A stretch of DNA of 64,000 nt from Malus domestica (taxonomy: Eukaryota; Streptophyta; Magnoliopsida; Rosales; Rosaceae): contig NC_091676.1 in NCBI RefSeq assembly GCF_042453785.1, forward strand, positions 25,465,001 through 25,529,000, read 5' to 3'. A model generated the notes under the pieces. The model saw only the letters and a list, made by a program, of their open reading frames with translations, searched no databases and was not told where the DNA came from. This document shows positions 45,592 to 57,266 of the stretch, one piece after another. The position numbers were made by a program, and so were the translations under genes. Position 1 is the first letter of the stretch, and each line of letters opens with the position of its first letter.

Positions 45592-46350
45592 GGCCTAGTT
45601 TGGTATTGGTGTGCATTTTAAAAAAGCTGTTTTTGCGGTGTTATGATATTTAATGTGATAAATTATTATAAAAAAGAATAATGTAGGGGTAAAAATTGTA
45701 ATTTGGTAAAATATGTGGGGGTATACTTGCAATTTGAAAATTTTATTAAGTGCGCAATGATTACTATACTTTGAAAGAAAAAAAATATACTTTTTATAGG
45801 AACATGATAGACCCTACTTAGACCTAGTTTGGGAGTGAGGTGCTTAAAAAAAAAAGCACATATGAAAAAAAGCTGTGAGGGTTGTAAGTGTTTGGTAAAC
45901 TGAAAAAAAAGAGCTTATTTTGGAAGCTGCTGTGAGAATAAGCTGAAATCAAAGGAAAAAGCTGAAGCTGCTATTTGCAGCTTTGGAAAACTGGCTTTTT
46001 TTCAAAGCACACAGAGCTACAGTGCTCCTTTAATGAAAAGACCCACTATCAGACTACTTTTCTTTCCAAAAGCACTTTTACAAAAAAGTTTACCAAACGC
46101 TCTGCTGATTTATTTCACAGCCGCTTATTCTCACAGCACAGCCGCTTATTCTCACAACAGTTTTTTTTCAAAGCACAGCAATACCAAACCAGCCCTTAAT
46201 GCTTTTACTTTTCTATGCTTTTCTATTCTTATTGTTATCATTTTTAAGAAAAAAACACCTCTTTTGATTTTTCTAAATAAATTTGATGTCCTAGATTTTT
46301 TTAATAAGCTGTTTTTTTTTTTTTAAAGCACTACAATTCCAAGCCAGCTC
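45592..46350. mobile_element. Outer Tourist-like MITE
   Basis: Terminal repeats GGCCTAGTTTGGTATTG (left) and, inverted, GAGCTGGCTTGGAATTG (right), flanked by TAA on both sides. Interrupted by the inner MITE at 45821-46195. Termini and trinucleotide duplication fit PIF/Harbinger-derived MITEs. Confidence 0.6.
45821..46195. mobile_element. Inner Tourist-like MITE
   Basis: Terminal repeats GACCTAGTTTGGGAGTG and, inverted, GGGCTGGTTTGGTATTG, flanked by TTA on both sides (45818-45820, 46196-46198). The interior is largely self-complementary (GCTGTGAGAATAAGC and its inverse GCTTATTCTCACAGC). Confidence 0.7.
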
Positions 46351-46672
46351 TAAGAATAGGCACTTAGCTTATTCATGTCTAAAGTAAGGAGAAGGTTGCA
46401 TGCGTTATGACATGAGGTTTACAATTTGAGACTACTTTTCCAACTTAATCAGTTCTGCATATTAACAAAGTTACATTTGTTTTGACCTATATGAACAAGT
46501 AAGCGCATAAGGACATATGTTTAGCTACTAATTTACCGTGACTTCAAATTAGAAAAAATAATAATAAAAAAAAAATAAAAGCGAGGTTTATATCGGAACA
46601 TTTTACAGGGCACGAAGATTGCAGATCAACTTTTGGAACACGGTGATAGCAACGCCCGCCATTCTCTTCTCT
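46351..46672. other. Spacer upstream of the cysteine protease
   Basis: AT-rich 5' flank with an A-run near 46550-46580. No other feature recognised. Confidence 0.45.
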
Positions 46673-46679
46673 ATATAAA
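46673..46679 (+). promoter_or_regulatory. TATA box of the cysteine protease gene
   Basis: TATATAA in CTTCTCTATATAAACTG, about 95 bases before the ATG at 46770, a normal distance for a short plant 5' UTR. Confidence 0.7.
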
Positions 46680-46769
46680 CTGTGAAGCAGTCTACCATTT
46701 GGGTATAACCTTCTCTCCAATCCATTTACTTCATCAAATCCTAGTAGCTTCCGTTACTAGCTATACACC

Positions 46770-47326
46770 ATGGAATACATTAACCAGTACTACTGCAAAT
46801 GTATTATTTTGGCTTTGATCTTCATGCTGGGAGCCTTGTCTTCTCAAGCCACTTCTCGCACTCTCCAAGATGCATCAATGTATGGGAGATACGAGCAATG
46901 GATGGCTCGTTATGGACGTGTATATTCTGACATTAACGAGGAGGAGAAGCGCTTCAATATTTTCAAGGAAAATGTTGCCTTCATAGAATCTTCCAACAAT
47001 GATGCAAACAAACTTTACAAATTGAGCGTCAATCAATTTGCAGACCTTACGAATGAAGAATTCAAAGCCTCGAGAAATAGATTCATGGGGCACGAATGTT
47101 CCGCAAAGACGACTTCTTTCAAATATGAAAATGTTACTGCACCACCAACTGTAGATTGGAGAAACAAAGGAGCTGTGACACCAGTCAAGGACCAAGGCCA
47201 ATGTGGTAATCAATTTTATTTATAACTTGGAACTTCATTAAACGGTTTCTAGTACTCTAACTATGATTTAATTGCAATATTATACAAATCTATGTCTATT
47301 AAATTAACCACTACTTAATTTATGCA

Positions 47327-47357
<31 letters not shown>

Positions 47358-47984
47358 AACATGATATCTAACTGCAACAAAATACTTGCAGGATGTTGTT
47401 GGGCTTTTTCAGCGGTGGCAGCCATGGAAGGAATTACTAAGCTTACAACTGGTAAATTGATATCTTTGTCTGAGCAAGAGTTGGTTGATTGTGACACAAG
47501 CGGTGTAGATCAAGGTTGTGAGGGTGGTTTGATGGATGATGCATTTCAATTCATCAATCAAAACCATGGGCTTAGTACCGAGACTAATTATCCTTACACC
47601 GGTGTTGATGGTACTTGCAACACCAAGAAGGAGGCCAACCATGCAGCCAAAATAACTGGTCATGAAGATGTGCCAGCAAACAGTGAAGAAGCCCTTCTGA
47701 AGGCTGTTGCAAATCAGCCAATTTCTGTTGCCATTGATGCTGGAGGTTCCGATTTTCAATTCTATTCAAGTGGTGTCTTTACAGGAACTTGTGGAACGAG
47801 TCTTGATCATGGGGTTACCGCTGTTGGTTATGGAGTTAGTGCTGATGGGACTAAATATTGGTTGGTGAAGAACTCATGGGGCACTGAATGGGGTGAAGAA
47901 GGATACATAAGAATGCAGAGAGGTGTTGAGGCAAAGGAAGGTCTTTGTGGCATTGCTATGGAAGCCTCTTACCCCACTGCATAA
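46770..47984 (+). CDS. SAG39: Papain-family cysteine protease (SAG39/SAG12 type)
   Basis: Two exons, 46770-47205 and 47392-47984, joined in CAGTGT-G|GA; 342 residues, the usual length. An N-terminal signal peptide ([17 protein letters not shown]) leads to an I29 inhibitor prodomain with a complete ERFNIN pattern (Glu57, Arg61, Ile64, Phe65, Asn68, Ile72, Asn76). The mature enzyme starts near residue 124-128 ([12 protein letters not shown]). The catalytic set is Gln142, Cys148 (QGQCGCCWAFS), His285 ([11 protein letters not shown]) and Asn306 ([19 protein letters not shown]). Disulfide cysteines [13 protein letters not shown] and CGTSLDHG are present. No ER-retention tail, so a vacuolar or secreted enzyme; relatives act in senescence and cell death. 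The exon borders, length and catalytic residues are intact. The intron contains a long A-run at 47325-47353. Confidence 0.95.
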
Positions 47985-48377
47985 CTTGAATTACCATCCA
48001 AATCAATGCCTACAATATCTAATACCCTGGACGTGTATATCGTAATATGTACATGATGAACTTGTACGTTTAGTACAATACGCTATATGGTCTGCGCATC
48101 GGTAGTACCAAGTTTATAATTACAAATGAAGAACTTATTCGATCTTTTAGTTGAATTGTCTAGTTACGCTAAATTTAACCACTTGCTAAAATTAGGTTTA
48201 TGTGTTAATTCTCTGATATGATTCTTCCCCTCAAAGGAGGTATATATATAGTCAACGAGCCTTGCAGAGCAAGAATAATAATAACTCCTAATTCTAATTA
48301 CAGTAGGAAACGAAACCTAAATAGGAAATGTAACCCACTAATTACTAATTACAATTAATCCTACAAGTCAAGCCACG
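47985..48377. other. 3' flank of the protease gene
   Basis: Presumed 3' UTR, then AT-rich spacer with a TATATATA run near 48241. No gene. Confidence 0.5.
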
Positions 48378-48482
48378 CTAAAGTGAGAGGTTTAGGTTCA
48401 ATTCTCACCACACATTATTACTAGCCCATTGTAAGGCTTAGCCCACTTCTTCACCCCTCAATGTCGATAATATCATTTGTTC
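48378..48482 (+). mobile_element. tRNA-related SINE, copy C
   Basis: 5'-truncated: AGTGAGAGGTTTAGGTTCAA, GGTTCAATTCTCACC (B box) and GTCGATAATATCATTTGTTC. Confidence 0.65.
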
Positions 48483-48489
48483 AAAAAAA

Positions 48490-48775
48490 TAAAAAATAAA
48501 AAAATTGGTGCATATATGTCATTGATGCCCGACTTGCTAAATGTGTTGTAAAATGCCTTGCTCAAAATTGCTTTTATTAGCATATCAGCTAATTGGTTCT
48601 TCGACTTCACAAACAAAAATTGAACAATCTGACCTTCCAACTTCTCTTTGATGAAATATTTATCCACCTCAACATGTTTGTTGCGATCATGTTAAACTAG
48701 ATTATGAGCAATTTCAATTGCAGTTTTATTGTCACAACATATATTCATATGAATTCATTCCCAATTTAATTCCTA
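48490..48775 (-). pseudogene. Copia RNase H fragment
   Basis: On the minus strand CCDNKTAIEIAHNLV, then a stop, then HDRNKHVEVDKYFIKEKLEG and KNQLADMLIKAILSKAFYN ending GINDIYAPI. This is the end of a Copia pol, related in ending to the scrap at 51175-51250. Confidence 0.8.
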
Positions 48776-50150
48776 TTATTGAGGAACCCTATATTAATTT
48801 TATAATATTTTCAACTACAGATCGGGATACAAACCAAAGGTCTTGAGCGACCAATCCGGCAAAACAACTCAAAAGATAAAGAAGTAAAATTAATTTCTTC
48901 ATGCTCGTTCCAAGTTTGAAGTACCATTAGTACAAATGAGAATCTCCTTTGTTACATGATTTCTTCTTTATATAGATAGATGTTGGATCTATGGAGCAAT
49001 TACTTAAAAGTACATTTTGTACAACAATCCTTCCTATCTCATAGAAAAGGATACCATGATCTTGAACCGATCTAACTTGGAATCGCAAATCCTAAGTTTG
49101 TCCATGAAGAGCATATCAAATTATATTAGTGTCTATAATTGATTTCTTTTGTGTAATACTAATCGATGGGGTCTCATTGGTATGTGCTACCAGATCTCGC
49201 ACATTAGCATATATTAACCCATATATCATTTTTTATCATTTCAATTGTAATTAAAATTTATTAGGCGATGAAATTGTAGGACTAGATGATTCGTCAAAAA
49301 ATTGGATGATAGCTATTTTTTTTTTGTGCATAACAAGATTATTAATTACTCGTTGGGAACAACAGCAAATAACAACTTTTTTGCATGCATATTCGTGGAA
49401 GTAAATCTCATTATAAAAGCTTATCTTTATCCATATAGAAATTGAATGGGAATGAATTTTGAATCGGATGGCTCGCCCAATGAGAAAGGCCTTGACCCTG
49501 GCAACTGAAAAAAGAAAGAAAAGAACAGAAGGAGAAAAGAACTTCTTTGTAATTCTCTAGAAGTCATATTTAAATTTGAATACTATTAATAAATTTTACA
49601 TCAATAGTCCCGCCATGATTTAGTAGCAGTAGGTGGCAAAGTTGATTTCTTATCTATTACATTAGGAACTGCAGATTTTTTGGTGCATCACATTCATACA
49701 TTTACAATTCATGTGACGGTATTAATACTCTTGAGAGGTATTTGCTGGTAGTTTGCATTTGATATCAGATAAAGAAAATCTTAAAAATGAAAAGAAAATG
49801 GAAAATATGCTGCATTGACCCATCATTTGTTCAATTTGATACTTAGTTAATTCTTTTATGTTTATGTTCCCACTGATACAGAATAAATAACGAATCTGAA
49901 TGGCTTTTTAGGTCCAATTCCATCAATTTTTGTTGATGCAATTCTTACTTGTTCATCGGCAAAGCGTAAAGTAACCAAATTTCGTCTAACAAAGGTAAAC
50001 TAACTATATGGGGGTCTTCTGTTAGTGATATTATCTGCTCAATCAGTTAAATTTTTTTATGCCCATAAAGCTAATTAAGTTTTGTTGATGTACAAAATCG
50101 TGAGACTTTGAAACTATGTAAAGTGTTAAATTAAGTTTGTGACATTCTCA
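48776..50150. other. Gene-free interval
   Basis: AT-rich sequence with no recognisable coding or repeat structure. Confidence 0.4.
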
Positions 50151-50154
50151 AGGT

Positions 50155-50445
50155 TTCTCCATCACCTAGTGAGGACAATATGTAAAGAGATAGAGATAAA
50201 GAACTAAACACAAGATGTATGTGGCTCACCCTAAGTTGGGCTATGTCCACGAGGGTATAGGAGTTCTCATTAATAATGAAGAGTTTACACAATACATAGG
50301 TTCAAGCATAATCATCATTAGTGAGTTCTAATGATGAGTTTAAGTACAATAATGGCATTAAGGATTAATTGAGAAGAATGGTCTCCTTTTATAGTTGAGA
50401 AGAGTCTTCGGCTTTCATCTGTGGTCGATGTAAGATTCTAGAAGG
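50155..50445. repeat. LTR-like block, related to 7985-8157
   Basis: Shares AGGAGTTCTCATTAAT, TACACAA, ACATAGGTTCAAGC and the GGCTATGTCCACGA block with the LTR-like part of the RTE chimera. Not flanked by coding retroelement sequence here. Confidence 0.5.
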
Positions 50446-50663
50446 TTTATTCTGATGTCGCCCCACGTGTCACATTGTGATTGGCCTCCTAGTTTGGGAG
50501 AAACTCTTGTGCTTCGGCATGGGTTCCTTAGCACGAATTCTCCAGTGGGTCATTCAAGGTATGAAGTTGATCGATACTCGGTAGTTTTCAGATTGGTAAA
50601 ATATGGTAGAATCAAGTTTAAAGAGAGGTTGGTCATCTTGAGATTAATTAGAGGTGGATTGCC

Positions 50664-50822
50664 ATTTAGTATTGTGGTTTAATGGTATTCCTCTTCACAT
50701 GTAAGTGAGAGGTCTTAAGTTTGATTCTCGTCAAAAGTGAATTTGAACCGCATTATTGCTATTCCATTGTGAGGCTAAGTCTACCACCCTTTTCGCTTTA
50801 GTGTAGATAATATTGTTTGTTC
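50664..50822 (+). mobile_element. tRNA-related SINE, copy D
   Basis: Longest copy without an internal A-run: TAGTATTGTGGTTTAATGGT (A-box side), AAGTTTGATTCTCG (B box) and the 3' tail ATAATATTGTTTGTTC. Confidence 0.75.
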
Positions 50823-51174
50823 CAAAAAATAAAAAATAAAAAAATAAAAATTAGAGGTCAATTTGACCGGAAGCATTAGGTGGCGTGACTTGTAGAATTA
50901 ATTGTAATTATTGTAATTGATGGGTTATGTTTTTTGTTGGACATGGAATATCACTGATATCCGATCCATATCTCTGTTATTTTAAAGTTGTGTAGGGGAT
51001 TTGCTTACATGGTGAAGTAAGAAGTGAAAGGTGGCCGCTCTACTTAGTGCATAAGCTGAGTATGGAGGAATAGCTAAAGGACTGTGTTAACCTTCTTCGG
51101 TTTAGAGGCTGCTTTGGTTACAGAATTTAGATTTGCTTCTAAGTTTGTGATGAATCTATAATTTGATCAAAGAT
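50823..51174. other. Gene-free interval
   Basis: Spacer between the SINE and the Copia scrap. Nothing recognised. Confidence 0.4.
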
Positions 51175-51370
51175 CTACGACTGACATTTCGAGTAAAGCA
51201 ATTTACAACTTATTTGGCAAGTTGAGCATTAGCAACATTTATGCACCAATTTGAGGGACATTGTTAGCATAAGCTAACTTGTAGGATGTTGATTCATTGT
51301 TATTATTGTTAGAGGGATATGATTCCTATTTTAATTTTATTTCCTATTACAATTAGAAGTAGAAGATGGA
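51175..51370 (+). mobile_element. Copia 3' end scrap
   Basis: Encodes a pol end resembling NLFGKLSISNIYAPI, then a TTGAGGGACA polypurine-like tract and TGTTAGCATAAGC, which looks like the start of a 3' LTR. Only about 100 bases of LTR are visible. Confidence 0.6.
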
Positions 51371-51409
51371 ACACGAACACATTTTGCTAAGTAGACCCTA
51401 ATATCTCTC

Positions 51410-51655
51410 TAGGCTGGTTTGGAACTACTTTAAAAAGAATTTTTGCTGTAAACCATTTCAGTAAAAGCACTATTAGAAGCACAATAATTTTTTTAATAAT
51501 ACGCAAGTACTTCCTGAAAATGCACTTGAACTGTTTTCTGAAAGAAGTGCACAACAAGTGCTTCCTGAAATAAGCACACAACATGTGCTTCTTCTAGGAA
51601 TTACTTTGCATGTTTTTTTTTAATCTAGAAAGACTTCAAACTTTTTTTGCCAAAC
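51410..51655. mobile_element. MITE-like repeat with AGAAGCAC motifs
   Basis: Begins GGCTGGTTTGGAAC and carries AAGTGCTTCCTGAAA and CAAGTACTTCCTGAAA repeats; related to 9390-9605. Confidence 0.4.
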
Positions 51656-51738
51656 ATGGTCAATATTGTACACTATATATTTGTTTCTAGGATTGTAAGT
51701 TGCTTGAAATAATTCGAGCTTGCAATGAGTTCGGCTCG

Positions 51739-53724
51739 TGATAGGAGTATATTTATGTCACTTAGTTAGCTTGTTTTTGGCATTTATGTTGTTAGTTCCT
51801 AGTTATTTTAGTATATTAAGCTATTTTCGTGTGTTCGTAGGTCCAAAGGGCTAAAGGAGCAAGAAAGTGTATTTTGGAGCCTTTTGGTGCAGTTTTGGGC
51901 TTGAAATGAATAACACATGCTTGGAGCTAAGTAGATGGACGAAATTGAAGATCAAAGGAGGTTAGGAATGAATAATGAGATGAAAGAAATGAAGAAATGA
52001 AAATGAAGAACAAAGAGTTCAGAATTGGAAGCCAAAGTTCTAAAGTTGGAGGTTTCCATTCTTGAAAGTTTCTATTCTTGGATTGGAAGTTTCCTAATAC
52101 TTCCTCACCTATGTTCCAGCCACAAAAGGATTCCAAAATATGTGAGGACATTTAATTACATATTCTAGAAGTCCTAAACTTTCCCTAAAGTCCAAGCCGC
52201 ACCACCCTAGGTTTTTTCCTTTTCTTGCCGCACAAGGGATCCTCTCATTGCCTAAATTCTGAACCAAAATCACATTCCCTTTTCAATTAAAAGTCAGCCG
52301 CAGCTTCCTTCCCTTTTCTCTCTTAATTTCTGACCTTAAATACCTTTCCTATATTGTGCCGCATCTTTGTTATCTATTTCTCTTGAAATTCTGATTCTTT
52401 CTTACCTATTCAATTGTGGGACAAATTAGTTAAGTATTTAAAACCCTTTTTCTGAACCCTAGCCGAGTTTTAGCCTTTAAAAAGCTTTAGCTGCACCACT
52501 CAGAGGAGGGCCATAATCCACCTATCCACCCTTCACCATAACTCACCGATATCCATCTACCACCACAATTCACGATAAAAATCATCAACCACACCTTGTG
52601 CCGCAACAAAGAAGAAGAAGGAGAGCCCTTGGACATTCTTGCCATTCAAGTTAGAGTTGCTAGAACGTTTTAGGTGTAATCTTTCTTTTGTTTTCAATGT
52701 TTAAGTTCAATAATCTTTGTTTTGCGAACATGAGTGGCTAAACCCGTTTTTGCTAGAGGGAATTCAAAGCCATGAACATATTTACAATATGAATTGATTA
52801 CTTTCAGTTGTGATTTCATAAACCTTGAATGCAATTTACTTAACTGTTTGATTGATAACTTATTCTTGTATGTTGATTGAGGGTCGACACTTAGTTTGCA
52901 TGCATGAATTTGATGCTAGAATATAAGGGAGTTTCACCTAATCGTTATGAACTTATATTCATAAGTAGTGGAGGTTGCTGGTCACGATCGTGTTAAGTAA
53001 ATTACTGGCATAAGTTTCATGCAATTCATAGTTACAAGTGCCTTGTCAATGCTTATGATTTTCATAGAACTTAATGATCTTTGCTCGTATCTCTATTATG
53101 CAATTCATGTAGGGAACTTGTGAGGAATGATTTGGGTTGTCACATGCATTCATCCAATTCAATGAAACTAGGAAAATCTAAAGGTTAATTAGTGCAATTC
53201 ATGGTTAATCTGGGGCATTGAGGTTTATGGTTTATCGAAAGAACAACTGAATATCAATTTGTATGCTAGTGTGTCATGTGTGGAGAAGGAATTCTAGCTA
53301 ACGAATCATCCATATTTTTCCCTAATTTCGTGCAAATCTGTCTAGTTCTAGCTTACGTTTTGTTTTTACTTTATTTTCATCCAAAACCCAATCCCCCTTT
53401 ACTTTAGTGTGTCTAATTAGTTAGAATCTGTTTTAGTTTGTGTTTTTAAGTGTTTTGAGTCAAGTAAAAGTCAATTTTCGTCCATAGTCATTCCTAGTGT
53501 CTAGTTTGAGTCTATTTGGTTGTTTTAAGATGTTTTGAGTATTTTAAGTTTGTTTTGAGTCTTGTGAGTCTTGTTAAGTGTTTTTAATTTTATTTTTATG
53601 TTTTAAGTCAGTTTAGAGTAGATTAGCAATCCCTCCTAATCCCCGGTCCAGAACGATCCATACTTATCCATACTACAATTGTCAACAAGAGGGTTTAATT
53701 TGTGTATTGGATTATTTCATATCA
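51739..53724 (+). repeat. Left LTR of the Gypsy-type element
   Basis: Directly followed by the primer site. It contains GTCGACACTTAGTTTGCATG and GTCCAGAACGATCCATACTT, shared with the solo LTR at 21017-23106. Confidence 0.92.
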
Positions 53725-54512
53725 AATTTTTGGCGCCGTTGCCGGGGATTAGCAAACCCGTTGTTTCTTTTTGTTTATTTTCGTGTCTTTTGCTTTTGAT
53801 ATTTGATTTAGTTTTCTTTCTTTGATCTTAGGTACTAGAGAAGCATGATATGGAAATTGCTAACATTCAGTATCAAATAGCAAATCTTACTTCTCAATTG
53901 TCACAGTACATCAACAGGACCACAATACAAAGCACCCCTACATTCGATGTGTCCTATACACAAGGATATCAAGCTGATTAACATCCATAACAAAGTTGGG
54001 AGAGTGTCAGTACCTGGGGTTATCAAGATCACAATCAATCAGGGAACAATTTGTTTTCCAACATGTACAATTCGGATTGGAGTGATCATTCAAACTCTAT
54101 GTGGTGGGAACCTCAATCAGTTCAACACGAAGCATAATGGCAGCCATATGAGGAGTTCTATTCAAGACCTGTGCAGCCACCACAACCTCATATACAATAT
54201 GCCTAACCAAACTCAGGTTCATCAATAGATTATGATCAAATTCTTGATGAATTAAATTCTTTGGCGCATGGCTCACAAAATCAAGCCAAGGAGGCTCAAC
54301 AAGGAGAATATTGGCAGCAATGTGAGGAGGTTTATACAACACCAATGCATGCACCATAGCCTCCCCCACAACAATATGCCAAACCAAATTCAGGTTCGCT
54401 ATTTGATAATCATCAAGCTATTCAATTACTAACTTCTCTATCGCAGGGATTACAAAATCAAAATAATTGAATAGAAAATCAAGCCCAAGTGATGCGCGAA
54501 TTGAAGAATTGA

Positions 54513-55322
54513 ATGCGAGAGATTGTAGAATTCAAGGGGCAAATTCAAGAACAAAGTGAACTCCCCAACTCAACTATTGTAAATTCAATGGGAGATTTTG
54601 AAATCACTGAAGCTATCACTTTGGGAAGTGCTATGGAGATTGGAGATGGCCTAAAAATGTCCAAACATAGCCTAGAAGAAGAGAAGAAGCTACTGATTGA
54701 GGAGAAAGAAGACACACCAACGGCAAGGGAAGAACAACCCTTGCCGCAGGCCCTTAAAGCTTCCATGCCATGCAATTCAGGTAATGTTGTTCCAAATTCA
54801 ATTCTTTCTAATCCTATTCCACCAAATGTCCCTTTTCCTCGCAGGTTCATGATTTCCAAGGAAGAAGAGAATGAAAAAGACATCTTGGAAGCCCTTCCAA
54901 ATGTGCAAAGTAATCAAGTTTCAGAATGCGTTGAATTGTTCAAAGAACTTTGTACACTGAGAAGAATAATTCAAGAGAAAGAAGTGGATGGGAGATATCA
55001 AGAATTTACCAAAGAGGCTGTACATGAGACAACAAAGCCCAAAGAAGTTGAATTTTATGACACGGGACAAGTTCTAACCATCACATTCAATCTGGCCAAG
55101 TCCAATCTCCCTGAAACTTTCAAAGAAGTAGTGTTTGTCATTGAGTTCTTGTCGGACAAAGCAAGTAAGTCATATTCTCCAATTTCCATTAAGTTTTATA
55201 CTAACATGTTGATTTTAATGATTCAGGCACCCACTCTAGAATTTGAACCAATGCCGGATCATTTCAAGTATCACTTTCCATTCAAAGATCAATTCCATGC
55301 CATGGGACCTAGGGGAGTTTGA
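54513..55322 (+). CDS. Gypsy gag/pol-derived fusion frame
   Basis: 269 codons. The N-terminal half is a charged, Glu/Lys-rich stretch. NVPFPRRFMISKEEENEKDI (105-124) and ELFKELCTLRR (141-151) resemble the end of the Athila-type gag/protease linker, while APTLEFEPMPDHFKYHFP (239-256) resembles the start of pol before RT. Everything normally between and after these (protease core, RT, RNase H, integrase) is missing. Upstream of 54513 gag-like Gln-rich sequence is broken by stops. It is a deletion derivative; whether this frame is still translated is unknown. Confidence 0.65.
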   Translation: MREIVEFKGQIQEQSELPNSTIVNSMGDFEITEAITLGSAMEIGDGLKMSKHSLEEEKKLLIEEKEDTPTAREEQPLPQALKASMPCNSGNVVPNSILSNPIPPNVPFPRRFMISKEEENEKDILEALPNVQSNQVSECVELFKELCTLRRIIQEKEVDGRYQEFTKEAVHETTKPKEVEFYDTGQVLTITFNLAKSNLPETFKEVVFVIEFLSDKASKSYSPISIKFYTNMLILMIQAPTLEFEPMPDHFKYHFPFKDQFHAMGPRGV

Positions 55323-57266
55323 ATGGAAGCATCGTCCAACTGCAAGACGTTAAAGCAAGCGCTTCTTGGGAGGAGGCAACCCATGCATTCAACAAAGGAA
55401 CAATGGAATTCTCACTCCAAACTCAGATTTGTGTTCCTAAACCCTTCTCTTTACTGTTTTATTTTGCTTTGTTTGTTCGTTGTTTGTTTGTTTGCTTTTG
55501 TGTAAGTTTCTGTTTTGAAACATTGAGGAGAATGTTTGATTTAAGTGTGGGGGGGGGGGGTAAACAAAGTGTTTTTATTGAAAATTCGTGGGTTTTTATC
55601 ACCTATCACTTCTAATGTTGTTTCTCACTGTTTTAAGTGTTTTTAGTGTGTTTTAAGCTGTTTTAGTATGTTTTGAAAAGAAAATACGAAAATTTGAAAA
55701 AAAATTCAAAAAAGTGTTGAAAAACAAACCAAAAAAAGTTGTTTTTGTGTGTTTGTTTGTGTCTTAGGGTACCTTCCAACACAATGATGAGGATTTGGTT
55801 TTTAATTGCATGACTGTTAAAGAAAGTTAGAAACATGGGTGGAAGTTTGATATGCTCTTTGGTTAATACTTGGTTGTAGTTATAGTTTACAAATTCACAT
55901 GTAATCATAAAGGATAAAATCAGTTTTTGTAACATGCTTGAAGGAAGGAACTCAAACTAACGCTACATCCCTGAGAGACTTAAGCCTAAACATTTATTTG
56001 AAGAGTTATTAATCTGTGCATTCTTGTTTTCTAAAGTCGTTGCATGATCTCATTATTCTTTGCTTGGTTGCTACTTAGAATTCGTTTCATCATTATAGAT
56101 CCAAATACTGGAACTCATGCTCATTCCATTCAAAGCATGATATTGAGTGCATAACACATATTCAAGATGAAGTTGTTTAGTTAAACTAGAGCCAAAAAGC
56201 CTATCCCTTTGTCATATGTTTTGTAGGTTTAACCCCTTTGAGCCTTCATTAGCCTATTTTCTTTGTTAACCACATTATCCCTACCTAGCCTAGATTAGGA
56301 CTATCCATACCCTTGTTCTTAAAGAATAGTGAAGCATGACTTAGAGGGAATTCCCTTTGATTTTTGCAGAAAAACAAGTGTGGGGGAAGGATTTCAAAGT
56401 GTATGTTTTGTGTGCCAAAGAAAAGGGCACGGTTAAAAAAAATAATAAAAAAAATTCGTGGAAAAAGAAAAAGAAAAGAAAAAAGTGTGTGAAAAGAATG
56501 AAAAACAGTTGAAAATAAGTGAGAATAAGCTCATAAGTGTTGATTGTTGAAGAAAGGGTCCAAAAGATTGAATCTGACCCTAAGTGTTTTGTGAACCTTT
56601 CCCTTGTGTTTAAAGTGGATTTTTGCATTCAAAAGTGAATTCTAAGTGTCAATTTCATTACTTTGCTCACTATTGCTTTAAGAACATTTGTTTATCCTTA
56701 CCTTTTCTTGTTAGCCAATACCCTAGCCCCGTTACAACCCTTGGAATCTTAGGTGCTATGTGTTTCAATATGTGGAGTTTGGAATTGGTATGAGCATATG
56801 GAATCCATGGTTCTCGCTTCTAAGTAGTGGCATTCCGTTCATGAGATCATATATATACATGCATTAATAATTCCAGAAAATTGCTTTCTTTGTTTAAAAC
56901 ATATGTGAGTACTAGTTTTCATGTTTACATCAATCTTCTCACATATATTTAGTGTAGGGTGTGTAGTCAGAAAATCTGAGTGAAAATTGAGTGCATATCT
57001 AGTAAGGAATTAGGGAATTCTCTAAGGCATGTTACTACATTCAAAATGTTGTTTTCATTGATTAAATGCGAGCTAGTGAATGGTGACTATGATTTAGTGT
57101 TTGCTCGAGGGTAAGGATGGCCAAAATCTGTGTAAGTAATGATTTTTAGCATGTCATGTTCATTGGAAATCCCTAAGACAATTGTTGGAAGGTCTAGATT
57201 GTGTTTTGTTTCTTTTGTTTGTTTCATTTTGCTCGAGGACTAGCAAAAGCTAAGTGTGGGGGAATT
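55323..57266 (+). other. Non-coding 3' interior of the Gypsy-type element
   Basis: Contains three purine tracts of the form AAGTGTGGGGG: near 55543-55560 with 13 G in a row, near 56377 and at 57253, the last being the functional polypurine tract position. No coding domain. Confidence 0.7.
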
